Shown here one piece after another: positions 18,024 through 24,804 of a stretch of 55,528 nt of DNA. Source of the DNA: Accumulibacter sp003538495. Lineage in GTDB: Bacteria; Pseudomonadota; Gammaproteobacteria; Burkholderiales; Rhodocyclaceae. Made by a program: the position numbers and the translations under genes. The stretch is from positions 1 to 55,528 of the forward strand of contig NZ_JAPUVQ010000040.1 in assembly GCF_029255145.1 (NCBI RefSeq). The letters are read 5' to 3'. Position 1 is the first letter of the stretch. Every line of letters starts with the position of its first letter. Under the pieces are notes generated by a model. It searched no databases. It had not been told where the DNA came from and was given only the letters and a program-made list of their open reading frames with translations.

Positions 18024-18419
18024 CTAACAGCCCGTCTGCCCCAGCTTTCGCGTGAATGTGAACTCGCCATTGCTGCCGCAGAAGGAATAGGTGCCGTTTC
18101 CGTTGTCCTTGACCCGGTACGGGTAAGGACCACCACCGGGGCCGTAGAGGTAGGTGATTTCGTTGCCTCTGATCGCCCACTCACCGACCTTGGAGGTCGA
18201 ACTGCCGCCGTTCTTGAAATCCCAGAGCTGACTGCCGCCCCGGTGCTGTTCTTGCCACTGACACCCGGCGCCGCTGCAGTACGCGGGGGAGCACACGGTG
18301 TTACCGGCAAGCAAGGTGTTCAGCGGTCCATTGCCCAGGTACGGTTCGCTGCACGCAGCCAGTGCCTCCCCGGAAATGCTGGCCAGCAAGATCACGCTTG
18401 TAAGCATTGCACGCTTCAT
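18024..18419 (-). CDS. Small secreted six-cysteine protein, function unknown
   Basis: The 131-residue product begins with a clear signal peptide (MKRAMLTSVILLASISGEALAA), with likely cleavage before CSEPYL at about residue 22. The mature part holds six cysteines, enough for three disulfides, and patterns LLAGNTVC, WQEQHRGGSQLWDFKNGG, VGEWAIRGNEITY and a final TGC. I recognise this style of small beta-rich exported protein (GNTVC then WQEQH, LWD, VG-W) from other proteobacteria but know no function for it. A longer frame reaches 18500; the start at 18419 is chosen for the signal peptide and a GGGAG ribosome binding site a few bases upstream. It faces away from the injection-system regulator. 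Confidence 0.72.
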   Translation of the reverse strand: MKRAMLTSVILLASISGEALAACSEPYLGNGPLNTLLAGNTVCSPAYCSGAGCQWQEQHRGGSQLWDFKNGGSSTSKVGEWAIRGNEITYLYGPGGGPYPYRVKDNGNGTYSFCGSNGEFTFTRKLGQTGC

Positions 18420-18900
18420 GACTGCTTCTCCCAAAAGTATGGTTAACCCGTTCGGTGCCACTTTGCCGCCCAGCGAAGGTGCCGCCTGGCGCAACGCCAA
18501 AGTGAACCAAGCAAATTCTGAGCCATTATATTCTTGTGCTGAAGAATCAGGAGTATACCGGGATCTGGCGACTGCTCCGTGTGGTCAGTGTAAAGTTTCC
18601 CGACAAAACGGGGCGATGACGGAAGTGGCGGGATAGGGTCGCCGCCTTCTCGTCCTCGGGCGCTACGAGCAGCAGACGCCATCGCGGCTTCAGCAAGAAT
18701 CCCCGGTTGCCGACCCCGTCAATGCGGGCGATCAGGGTCGATTGGCGATCTGGTGCCGACAACTGCCGGGAAGCGGCCGTCCTAGCGGTCCGCAGCATTC
18801 ATAGATTTGAGTGGACGCTGCCCCGGATGGTCTGCTAAGTTTGTTGGCCGAAGTTCAATAAATCTGGCGCTTACGCAGGCAACGCGATGGGGGACAGACG
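18420..18900. other. Divergent intergenic region, no supported gene
   Basis: The 481 bases lie between the start of the secreted-protein gene (minus) and the start of the sigma-54 activator gene (plus), so both promoters should be here. Short frames such as 18547-18798 (minus) have no recognisable content. A GGGGGA ribosome binding site precedes the activator ATG. I did not find a convincing -24/-12 or -35/-10 pair for the activator. The segment near 18790-18880 is locally AT-richer than its surroundings. Confidence 0.5.
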
Positions 18901-19896
18901 ATGGGCAAGCCGCCTTTACTGAATGGTTTCATCGGGGAATCGACTGCTTTCCGGGCGATGCTGGCAATTCTCGCCCGCGTTGCGCGCTACGACACCACCG
19001 TCCTGATCAGTGGCGAGACAGGCAGTGGCAAGGAAATGGCTGCGCGGGCCATCCACTACCAGGGGCAACGTCGAGACCGGCCGTTCATTCCCGTCAATTG
19101 CGGTGCCTTGCCCGACCATCTGGTTGAAAACGAACTCTTCGGCCACGCCAGGGGCGCCTACACCGACGCCCGTGAAAGCCAGCTCGGTCTGATCGCGCAG
19201 GCCGAGGGCGGAAGTCTGTTCCTCGATGAAGTGGACACGCTGACCGCGAAAGCGCAGGTCAGTCTGCTGCGCTTTCTGCAGGATGGCCAGTACCGGCGGC
19301 TCGGCAACAGCCTTGTCGAAACGGCCGATGTACGCGTTATCGCGGCGTGCAACAGCGATCTCTCGCAGGCCGTCGATCGGCAGGAGTTTCGCGCTGACCT
19401 CTACTATCGGCTGACGGCCATGGAACTGCACGTTCCGCCCCTGCGCGCGCGCGAGAACGACGCGGTCCTGCTGGCGCGCCACGTGGTCGCCGAAGCCGCC
19501 AGCCAGTACCAGCTGGCGGTCAAGGATCTGCACCCGGACACCGTGCACTGGCTGCTCGCCTACGGTTGGCCGGGCAACGTTCGCGAACTGCAAAACCGCA
19601 TTCAGCGCGAGTTTCTGCTCTGCGACGGGCCCGATATCCTGGTCCGCGAGATCGCCCCAGACAGCGACCGCCGACAGCGGGCTGACCGCCGCATTGCCTG
19701 CCCGGCGACGCTCAATTTCAACGAAGCCAAGCAACAGGTGCTGCACGCTTTCGAGCGTGGACAGCTGCTGCGCCTGATGTCGGAAAGCGCCGGCAATGTC
19801 TCCGGCGCCGCCCGCCTGGCGGGCAAGGAGCGGCGCGCACTGGGCAAATTGCTCAAGAAGCACGGGATCGAGCCGGAGCAGTTCCGGCGCTCCTGA
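18901..19896 (+). CDS. Sigma-54-dependent activator (AAA+ and Fis-type HTH, no sensor domain)
   Basis: The 331-residue product is a bacterial enhancer-binding protein that would remodel RNA polymerase-sigma-54 by ATP hydrolysis. It begins directly with the AAA+ domain: Walker A GETGSGKE at 38-45, the sigma-54-contacting loop GAYTDA at 85-90 (consensus GAFTGA), Walker B SLFLDE at 105-110, and arginine-finger region FRADLYYRL. A Fis-type helix-turn-helix occupies about 283-325 (GNVSGAARLAGKERRALGKLLKKHGI). There is no receiver, GAF or PAS domain, as in PspF or HrpR/S, so control must come from expression or a partner protein. It is the first gene of the regulatory strip and lies just upstream of two -24/-12 promoters, the likely targets. 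Confidence 0.92.
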   Translation: MGKPPLLNGFIGESTAFRAMLAILARVARYDTTVLISGETGSGKEMAARAIHYQGQRRDRPFIPVNCGALPDHLVENELFGHARGAYTDARESQLGLIAQAEGGSLFLDEVDTLTAKAQVSLLRFLQDGQYRRLGNSLVETADVRVIAACNSDLSQAVDRQEFRADLYYRLTAMELHVPPLRARENDAVLLARHVVAEAASQYQLAVKDLHPDTVHWLLAYGWPGNVRELQNRIQREFLLCDGPDILVREIAPDSDRRQRADRRIACPATLNFNEAKQQVLHAFERGQLLRLMSESAGNVSGAARLAGKERRALGKLLKKHGIEPEQFRRS

Positions 19897-20009
19897 AGCC
19901 CGGCGCACGCGTCGCTGCTCCAGGCGACGTTCCGGACCGCTCCCCGGCGGCCAGCGCACTGAGGAGGCTCTTCCCGATCCGCAACTCCGGTCCCGACGCG
20001 GAACCCGCA

Positions 20010-20025
20010 TAGCACGATCATTGCT
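20010..20025 (+). promoter_or_regulatory. Probable sigma-54 (-24/-12) promoter before the small regulator gene
   Basis: The sequence reads TAGCAC, five bases, TTGCT. It matches the TGGCAC-N5-TTGCT consensus with one mismatch (A for the first G of the -24 GG). The spacing between the conserved blocks is exact. The predicted transcription start near 20036 leaves about 23 bases to the ATG at 20059, with an AGGGGAG ribosome binding site at 20046-20052. It lies 113 bases after the activator gene. Confidence 0.6.
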
Positions 20026-20058
20026 TGCGTTTTCGTGTCGTCTCAGCGAGGGGAGCCC

Positions 20059-20328
20059 ATGGAAGCGCAGCCACGCCTTACCGAGCTGGTAGACGCGCTC
20101 CTGCGTTACCTGCACCGCCATCCCGACGCGGCCGACACCGTCGACGGCATCTGCGAGTGGTGGCTGCCCCGCCACTGGCGCGTCGATCGGCAAAGGGTCG
20201 AAGCGGCGCTTGAGCGCATGGAGGCGCAGGGGCTGGTGCGGCGTCGCGAGAACGCCGACCGGCACGTCCTTTTTTCGCGCGCGGAGAGCTCCGAAAGCTG
20301 CTCCGAGCGCTCTTCTGGTCAGGGATAG
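20059..20328 (+). CDS. Small putative winged-helix protein at the injection-system locus
   Basis: The 89-residue product is predicted mainly helical and ends in a wing-like strand. The first helix covers TELVDALLRYLHRHPDAADT, then DGICEWWLPRHWRVDRQRVEAALERMEAQGLVRRR, which has the layout of a winged-helix DNA-binding fold (helix, helix, recognition helix, then a basic strand). The C-terminal tail is serine/glutamate-rich. The start at 20059 is set by the AGGGGAG site at 20046-20052. It sits between the sigma-54 activator gene and the injection-system operon, behind its own -24/-12-like promoter. A regulatory or activator-partner role is inferred from position and fold, not from a recognised family. 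Confidence 0.6.
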   Translation: MEAQPRLTELVDALLRYLHRHPDAADTVDGICEWWLPRHWRVDRQRVEAALERMEAQGLVRRRENADRHVLFSRAESSESCSERSSGQG

Positions 20329-20401
20329 GGCGATTTGCCGGCCGGCGTGGGCAGCCAGGGCCGATCGGCGGCGGTCCCGAGCGCAAGGGGTGGGTCCTTG
20401 C

Positions 20402-20444
20402 CGACCCGCCCGGGTCGAAGCTGTCCCAGTTCCGCCAGCTGGCG
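20402..20444. promoter_or_regulatory. Pair of short dyads, candidate activator binding sites
   Basis: Two perfect inverted repeats lie 29 bp apart centre to centre: CGACCCG-CC-CGGGTCG (20402-20417) and CGCCAGCTGGCG (20433-20444). They sit about 180-210 bp upstream of the exact sigma-54 promoter, a normal distance for enhancer-binding protein sites. Dyads are common by chance in GC-rich DNA and the two do not share a sequence, so support is weak. Confidence 0.25.
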
Positions 20445-20544
20445 CGGGGAATCCCTGCAGGACTGCCTTGCAGGCCGATCGCCGCCGTGAGCGGACGGGA
20501 CGGCATCGTTCAGTCCGCGTGCGAGGCGGGTCGGTGGTGACCCA

Positions 20545-20573
20545 CGCCGGCCGCCGGCGCCCCATCTTTTTTT
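20545..20573 (+). terminator. Possible intrinsic terminator after the small regulator gene
   Basis: CGCCGG (20545-20550) and CCGGCG (20554-20559) form a perfect 6-bp stem with a 3-base loop. Seven T residues follow at 20567-20573. The gap of seven bases between stem and T-run is longer than ideal. If functional, it would end the small regulator transcript and insulate the sigma-54 promoter 45 bp downstream. Confidence 0.35.
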
Positions 20574-20618
20574 GGTGAAACGCCAAGCGATACATGTACT
20601 TGAAGCGGAACGCGGGAC

Positions 20619-20634
20619 TGGCACGGCGTTTGCT
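20619..20634 (+). promoter_or_regulatory. Sigma-54 (-24/-12) promoter of the contractile injection operon
   Basis: The sequence is TGGCAC, GGCGT, TTGCT: an exact match to TGGCAC-N5-TTGCT, with GG at 20620-20621 and GC at 20632-20633 twelve bases apart. The transcription start is predicted near 20645, giving a leader of about 87 bases before the first eCIS gene at 20732. It lies in a 403-bp intergenic region and points towards the operon. A sigma-54 activator gene lies 0.7 kb upstream on the same strand. Confidence 0.87.
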
Positions 20635-20650
20635 ACGAAGCACCGGCAGG

Positions 20651-20673
20651 GGTCCGGCTGTTGGTGCCGGACC
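20651..20673 (+). other. Leader stem-loop at the 5' end of the eCIS transcript
   Basis: GGTCCGGC (20651-20658) and GCCGGACC (20666-20673) pair perfectly over 8 bp around a 7-base loop (TGTTGGT). The hairpin would start about six bases after the predicted transcription start. No T-run follows, so it is not a terminator. Such 5' hairpins often stabilise long mRNAs; a protein-binding operator is an alternative. Confidence 0.5.
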
Positions 20674-20731
20674 GATGGGTTGAGCAAGTTTACGCCGCGT
20701 CGCCGCGGCCCAACCGGGAGAGCGCAAGCGC

Positions 20732-21355
20732 ATGGCAGGTTTCACGGGCATTGCCGCGGTCGGGAAAAGCATTGAGCGGGTGCTCGCGCGTGCCTTTCTC
20801 GAACGCGAGCCGGTGCCCGGGAAGAAGACCAAGGCCGTGCTGATCCGCACCGAGGAACTCAGCGACACCATGTCGAAGACGGCGATCGGTGAAAATGCCC
20901 TGTCGATCCTGCTCTACCGCGTGGACTTCAACAACACCATGCGCGCCGCCTGGTCGGCGGTTGGCAATGCCGATGGCCGCGGTCATCTGGCGCTCGATCT
21001 GCACTATCTGCTGACCCCCTGGGCCGAGAATGCCGAGCACCAGCACATGATCCTCGGGCGAACGATGCAGGTGCTCGAGCGCGCGCCGGTCCTCTCCGGG
21101 CCATTGCTCTATTCGCCGAGCCTGCCGGCAACGCCGGAATACGCCGGCGAGCCGCAGGCGGCGCCGACCGACGCCGTGCAGCTGCTGCTCGAGGAAATCT
21201 CGACCGAAGCGCTGATGCGCACCTTCGACTCGCTGCCCAGTGACTATCGGCTGTCGGTGCCCTATCTGGCGCGCGTCGTGCGCATCGATACCGCCGAGGC
21301 GCTGATTACGCCGCCGGTGACCGACGCCGAGATCCGCATGCGGGTGAGCACGTGA
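20732..21355 (+). CDS. eCIS tail terminator/cap protein, DUF4255 (Afp16/Pvc16-like)
   Basis: The 207-residue product matches the DUF4255 family, whose Afp16/Pvc16 members cap the distal end of the tube and sheath and fix particle length. Typical patterns are LSILLYRVDFNNTMR near residue 60, GHLALDLHYLLTPWAENAEHQHMILGRTMQVLE, and LLLEEISTEALMRTFDSLPSDYRLSVPYLARVVRID in the C-terminal half. It is the first gene of the operon, with a GGGAG site at 20716-20720 and the sigma-54 promoter 110 bp upstream. Its stop overlaps the next start (GTGA). Opening the operon with the cap gene is common in eCIS loci outside the Afp/PVC branch. Confidence 0.88.
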   Translation: MAGFTGIAAVGKSIERVLARAFLEREPVPGKKTKAVLIRTEELSDTMSKTAIGENALSILLYRVDFNNTMRAAWSAVGNADGRGHLALDLHYLLTPWAENAEHQHMILGRTMQVLERAPVLSGPLLYSPSLPATPEYAGEPQAAPTDAVQLLLEEISTEALMRTFDSLPSDYRLSVPYLARVVRIDTAEALITPPVTDAEIRMRVST

Positions 21356-22287
21356 GTGCGGTGGCGATCACCCGCCCCCTGGGCATCGACGATACGGTGC
21401 AGGTCAGCCGCGTCAGCCATCGGCTGGCGCTCGGTATCCAGTGGCTCGACGCCTTGACCGGCATGCCGGTGCCCGGCGACTGGGTCAACGATCTCGAAGC
21501 CATCGGCAGCCGCGCCGGCCTGCAGCGCTTCGAGCGCCACCCGCAAGCCCGCCAGGCGCTGCGCCACGCCGGCCGGCTGGCCAAACTGCTGCAACTGGCC
21601 GCGGCCGACAAGGCCGCCGCGCCGCCCGCAGAAGTCGCCGACGATCAGACCAACTTTGTCGTGCGCGCCTTTGCTCGCCGCGATTCGCGCCATGTCACCT
21701 ACCGCAGCGACAACGATCCCCGCCAGTACGTGCCGCGGCGGCTGTCGCTGACGCCGGTGCAGAGCGAAGGCGTACCGCCTTCATCGGTGGCCAACATCCG
21801 CAGCGCCTGGCTGTGGCCCGGCGCCGTCTATCCGCTGGCCGCCAACGCCACGGCGATCCGTGGCTGCGTCCGCCGCGGCGTGGCGCTGGCCAGTGCCGTG
21901 GCGGTTCCCTGGGCACGGCTGGTGGTCACCCGGCCGGGCGCCGGGCCAGCGAACTTCGCCACCGAGACGCAGCTTGCCTGGGCGCACGGCGACGACCGCG
22001 GCGAATTCGTGATGCTGCTTGGAACGCAGGCCGTTCCCGGCGGCGTCGTCCTGCCGGCGACGATGGACCTGCGGCTATGGGTTTTTCTGCCGCCGGCGGC
22101 GGTTCTGGATGCCGTCGATCCGCTGGCCAGCCTGCCGCTCGAAGTCGCCGGCGACGAGCCGCTCAACGATGTCCTCAGGGGAACGGCGATTCCTGCCGGC
22201 TACCTGATGCAAGCCGGTTTCATCGACCTCACGCTGCCGCCTGGCGTGGTGTCCGGAGTAAGCGATGCCGACCTGCTCTTCGCCTAG
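21352..22287 (+). CDS. eCIS-associated protein of unknown function following the cap gene
   Basis: The 311-residue product (GTG start, coupled to the cap gene by a GTGA overlap) has no domain I can name. It opens with a compact beta-rich segment (VSHRLALGIQWLDALTGMPV, WVNDLEAIGS), continues through a charged, alanine-rich middle, and ends in hydrophobic beta-strand-like segments (LRLWVFLPPAAVLD). There is no signal peptide or membrane helix. The opening resembles a small immunoglobulin-like or surface-decorating fold, but this is only a guess. Its tight pairing with the DUF4255 gene suggests it acts at the cap end of the particle. Confidence 0.55.
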   Translation: MSAVAITRPLGIDDTVQVSRVSHRLALGIQWLDALTGMPVPGDWVNDLEAIGSRAGLQRFERHPQARQALRHAGRLAKLLQLAAADKAAAPPAEVADDQTNFVVRAFARRDSRHVTYRSDNDPRQYVPRRLSLTPVQSEGVPPSSVANIRSAWLWPGAVYPLAANATAIRGCVRRGVALASAVAVPWARLVVTRPGAGPANFATETQLAWAHGDDRGEFVMLLGTQAVPGGVVLPATMDLRLWVFLPPAAVLDAVDPLASLPLEVAGDEPLNDVLRGTAIPAGYLMQAGFIDLTLPPGVVSGVSDADLLFA

Positions 22288-22308
22288 TCGGCAGGAGTCG
22301 GCAGGAAT

Positions 22309-22339
22309 GGCGTTGCGGCCGTTGCCGCGGCGCCTTTTT
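22309..22339 (+). terminator. Intrinsic-terminator-like attenuator hairpin just before sheath 1
   Basis: GGCGTTGCGGC (22309-22319) pairs over all 11 bases with GCCGCGGCGCC (22324-22334), with two G-U pairs, around a CGTT loop. Five T residues follow directly at 22335-22339. This is the standard form of an intrinsic terminator, yet it lies inside the operon and only 34 bases remain before the sheath start. No promoter can be fitted between. It may be a partial terminator, an attenuator, or a processing/stabilising hairpin for the sheath-tube message. Confidence 0.6.
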
Positions 22340-22373
22340 GTCTCATGACCACAGCAGAAAAGAGGGGAACACC

Positions 22374-24236
22374 ATGCCCGAGTACCTAGCACCTGGCGTT
22401 TATGTCGAGGAGGTCAGCTTCCGCTCCAAGTCGATCGAAGGCGTGCCGACCAGCACCACCGGTTTTGCCGGCGTGACCCGCTTCGGGCCGGTGCAGTACT
22501 CGGCGGGGCCGACGACCACCAAGCCGCGCCTGATCACCTCGTTCACCGAATTCGAGCGCGTCTATGGCAGCCTGACGCCGCTGCAACTGGCGACCGGCGA
22601 GCGGGTGGCCTACCTGGCGCACGCCGCGCGGGCATTTTTCAACAACGGTGGCCGACGACTCTACGTGTCGCGCGTCTTTGCCGCCGAGGCCGGCCAGACG
22701 GCGGCCAATTACATCGCCAGCCTGACCGTACCGACGACGCTCGGGGCCGCTGCCTGGCGAGCGCGCTGGCCTGGCGAGGACGGCAACGTGCTGGTCGACA
22801 CGCAGGTCGTGCGCAGCAAGAATCTCGCTTTCGAACACCCGCAGGTGGCCGGTGACATTCTCGCCAAGCACACCTGGGGCGTGCAGGTGAAGAGCGTCCG
22901 CGCCGGCGCCGTGGTCGAGGTCACGGCGCCCCTGCCGGCGGTCGCGCCGACCGGCAATGCGGCGCTGGTGGCCGGCAACCTGCGGGTGATCAGCGTCGAT
23001 GGCAGCGGTCGCCAGAGCTTCATCGACAGCACCGGGCTGGTGGTGCCGGTCGCCCCCGGCGCGCAGATCTCGCTGGTCGAACTGCGCGTCACGGTCTATG
23101 GCCCGGAGGGCCGTATCGACGGCTACGATCAGCTCGGCGCGCACCGCGACCAGCGTCGCGACATCGCCAAGGTGCTCGAACTCGATGACCCGGAAGACGA
23201 GAACGCGATGGTCTATCTCGACTGGGTACCGGGCGCCAGCGCGTTTGCGCCGGCGGCGCTGATGGTCGGCCTGCAGGCCGCCGACAAGCGGCTCAGCGGC
23301 GGTGGCGAAGGGACCTTGCCGAGCGCTGACGACCTGCGCGGCGAAGAGGCCAACCCCGATGTCGTCAGCGAACGCGCGACCGGTCTCGAAGCGCTCGGCG
23401 AGCTCGAAGACATCGCCATCGTCGCCATGCCCGACGGTGGTGCGATGCTCGACGACGACTCGATCCAGATGGCCGCCGACCACCTGATCGCGCACGCCGA
23501 AAAGTATCGCTACCGGATCGCCGTCCTCGACGCCGCCGCCAACAGCTCGATCTCCGAGATCCGCGAGTTCCGCGGCAAGTTCGACAGCAAGTATGCAGCG
23601 CTCTACCACCCGTGGATCGAGATTCTCGACCCGCTGTTCCCGACCGTGCCGGGCGTGCCGCCGCGCAAGCTGACGCTGCCGCCGTCGGGCTTCGTCTGCG
23701 GCATCTACGCCCGCAACGACATCGAGCGCGGCGTGCACAAGGCGCCGGCCAACGAGGTGGTGCGCGGCCTGACCAAGTTCGAGATCAACATCAACAAGGC
23801 GCGCCAGGACGTGCTCAACCCCGAGGGGGTGAACTGCCTGCGCTTCTTCGACGGCCGCGGCAACCGCGTCTGGGGCGCCCGCACGATCAGTTCGGACCCG
23901 GAATGGAAATACGTCAACGTCCGGCGGCTGTTCATCTACGTCGAGCACTCGATCGAGAAGGCCACCCAGTGGGCGGTCTTCGAGCCGAACAACGAGCGGC
24001 TGTGGACCAACATCCGGAGCATGGTCGAGGACTTCCTCTACGTCCTGTGGCGCGACGGCGCGCTGATCGGCGCCAAGCCCGAGGAGGCCTTCTTTGTCCG
24101 CTGCGACCGCACCACGATGACCCAGAACGATCTCGACAATGGCCGGATGATCTGCCTGGTCGGGATGGCGCCGAGCCGTCCGGCCGAGTACGTGATCTTC
24201 CGCGTCGGTCAATGGACCGCGGACAGCAAGAGCTGA
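22374..24236 (+). CDS. Contractile tail sheath protein 1 (Afp2/3-like)
   Basis: The 620-residue product forms the outer contractile cylinder. The N-terminus, MPEYLAPGVYVEEVSFRSKS, is the hallmark opening of phage and eCIS sheaths. The C-terminal domain carries LTLPPSGFVCGIYARNDIERGVHKAPANE, the VLNPEGVNCLRFFDGRGNRVWGARTIS motif, and NVRRLFIYVEHSIEKATQWAVFEPNNE, which form the inner, tube-contacting layer and the mesh arms. Length is somewhat above minimal sheaths, so a surface domain is probably inserted around residues 120-300. The start at 22374 follows a strong AGAGGGGA site; the longer upstream frame is a shadow. It follows the attenuator-like hairpin and is 16 bp before tube 1. Confidence 0.95.
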   Translation: MPEYLAPGVYVEEVSFRSKSIEGVPTSTTGFAGVTRFGPVQYSAGPTTTKPRLITSFTEFERVYGSLTPLQLATGERVAYLAHAARAFFNNGGRRLYVSRVFAAEAGQTAANYIASLTVPTTLGAAAWRARWPGEDGNVLVDTQVVRSKNLAFEHPQVAGDILAKHTWGVQVKSVRAGAVVEVTAPLPAVAPTGNAALVAGNLRVISVDGSGRQSFIDSTGLVVPVAPGAQISLVELRVTVYGPEGRIDGYDQLGAHRDQRRDIAKVLELDDPEDENAMVYLDWVPGASAFAPAALMVGLQAADKRLSGGGEGTLPSADDLRGEEANPDVVSERATGLEALGELEDIAIVAMPDGGAMLDDDSIQMAADHLIAHAEKYRYRIAVLDAAANSSISEIREFRGKFDSKYAALYHPWIEILDPLFPTVPGVPPRKLTLPPSGFVCGIYARNDIERGVHKAPANEVVRGLTKFEININKARQDVLNPEGVNCLRFFDGRGNRVWGARTISSDPEWKYVNVRRLFIYVEHSIEKATQWAVFEPNNERLWTNIRSMVEDFLYVLWRDGALIGAKPEEAFFVRCDRTTMTQNDLDNGRMICLVGMAPSRPAEYVIFRVGQWTADSKS

Positions 24237-24252
24237 TTGAGGAGAAACCCAG

Positions 24253-24702
24253 ATGGCAACCCAACGCAACAATCCCTACGGCGCCTTCAATTTCCTGGTC
24301 TCCCTGGGCAATGGCAGCGAGACCAGTGTCATTGCGGGCTTTTCCGACGCTTCCGGTCTGGGCACCGAGATCAACTATTCCGAGTACCGCAACGGCAACG
24401 ACATGGTCAATACCGTGCGCAAGGTGGCCAACACCTTCAAGCAGGAAGACGTCACGCTGAAGCGCGGGCTGATCGGTTCGACCGATCTCTTCCAGTGGGT
24501 CAAGGACGTCCGTGAAGGCGGCGACGGTCGTCGCACGGTGACCATCACCGTCCTCGACGAAGCGCGCAATCCGGTTGCCGCCTTCAAGCTGACCAACGCC
24601 CAGCCGAAGAAGTGGGTCGGCCCGACGCTGGCCGCCAAGGGCGGCGGCGAAGTGGCGATGGAAGAACTGCATCTGGTTCACGAAGGCGTCGAGTACGTCT
24701 AG
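24253..24702 (+). CDS. Inner tube protein 1 (Afp1/gp19-like)
   Basis: The 149-residue product is the main tube subunit (T4 gp19/Hcp-like fold), which stacks as hexamers inside the sheath. The opening NPYGAFNFLVSLGNG, the VIAGFSDASGLGTEINYSEYRNGND segment, the TLKRGLIGSTDLFQWV motif and the terminal VAMEELHLVHEGVEYV are typical of the gp19-like family. An AGGAGA ribosome binding site precedes it, 16 bp after sheath 1. A 102-bp gap with a stem-loop follows before sheath 2. The sheath-tube pair is expected to be the most abundant product of the locus. Confidence 0.95.
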   Translation: MATQRNNPYGAFNFLVSLGNGSETSVIAGFSDASGLGTEINYSEYRNGNDMVNTVRKVANTFKQEDVTLKRGLIGSTDLFQWVKDVREGGDGRRTVTITVLDEARNPVAAFKLTNAQPKKWVGPTLAAKGGGEVAMEELHLVHEGVEYV

Positions 24703-24737
24703 GGAGGAGCGCAGGCCTTGCCCAGCCCGCTGCCTGG

Positions 24738-24760
24738 CGGAGCGGCCCGTGGCCGCGCCG
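24738..24760 (+). other. Stem-loop between tube 1 and sheath 2
   Basis: CGG-A-GCGGCC (24738-24747) pairs with GGCCGC-G-CCG (24751-24760) around a CGT loop: nine pairs with one A/G mismatch. No T-run follows. It lies 36 bases after the tube stop in the largest gap between structural genes, and may protect the tube message from 3' decay and so raise the tube-to-baseplate ratio. Confidence 0.45.
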
Positions 24761-24804
24761 TCGTCGGCGAACAGGTGGTGCCAACAAGCTGTGATCGATA
24801 AGCC

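Noticed and set aside
18440..18480. Sigma-54 promoter for the secreted-protein gene (minus strand TGGCACC)
   Set aside because: The -24-like block is present, but the -12 block reads GGGTT instead of TTGC, so it fails the consensus.
18985..19170. Loss of sigma-54 contact because the loop reads GAYTDA
   Set aside because: F/Y and G/D variation in this loop is found in natural activators, and all other AAA+ motifs are intact, so I do not call it defective.
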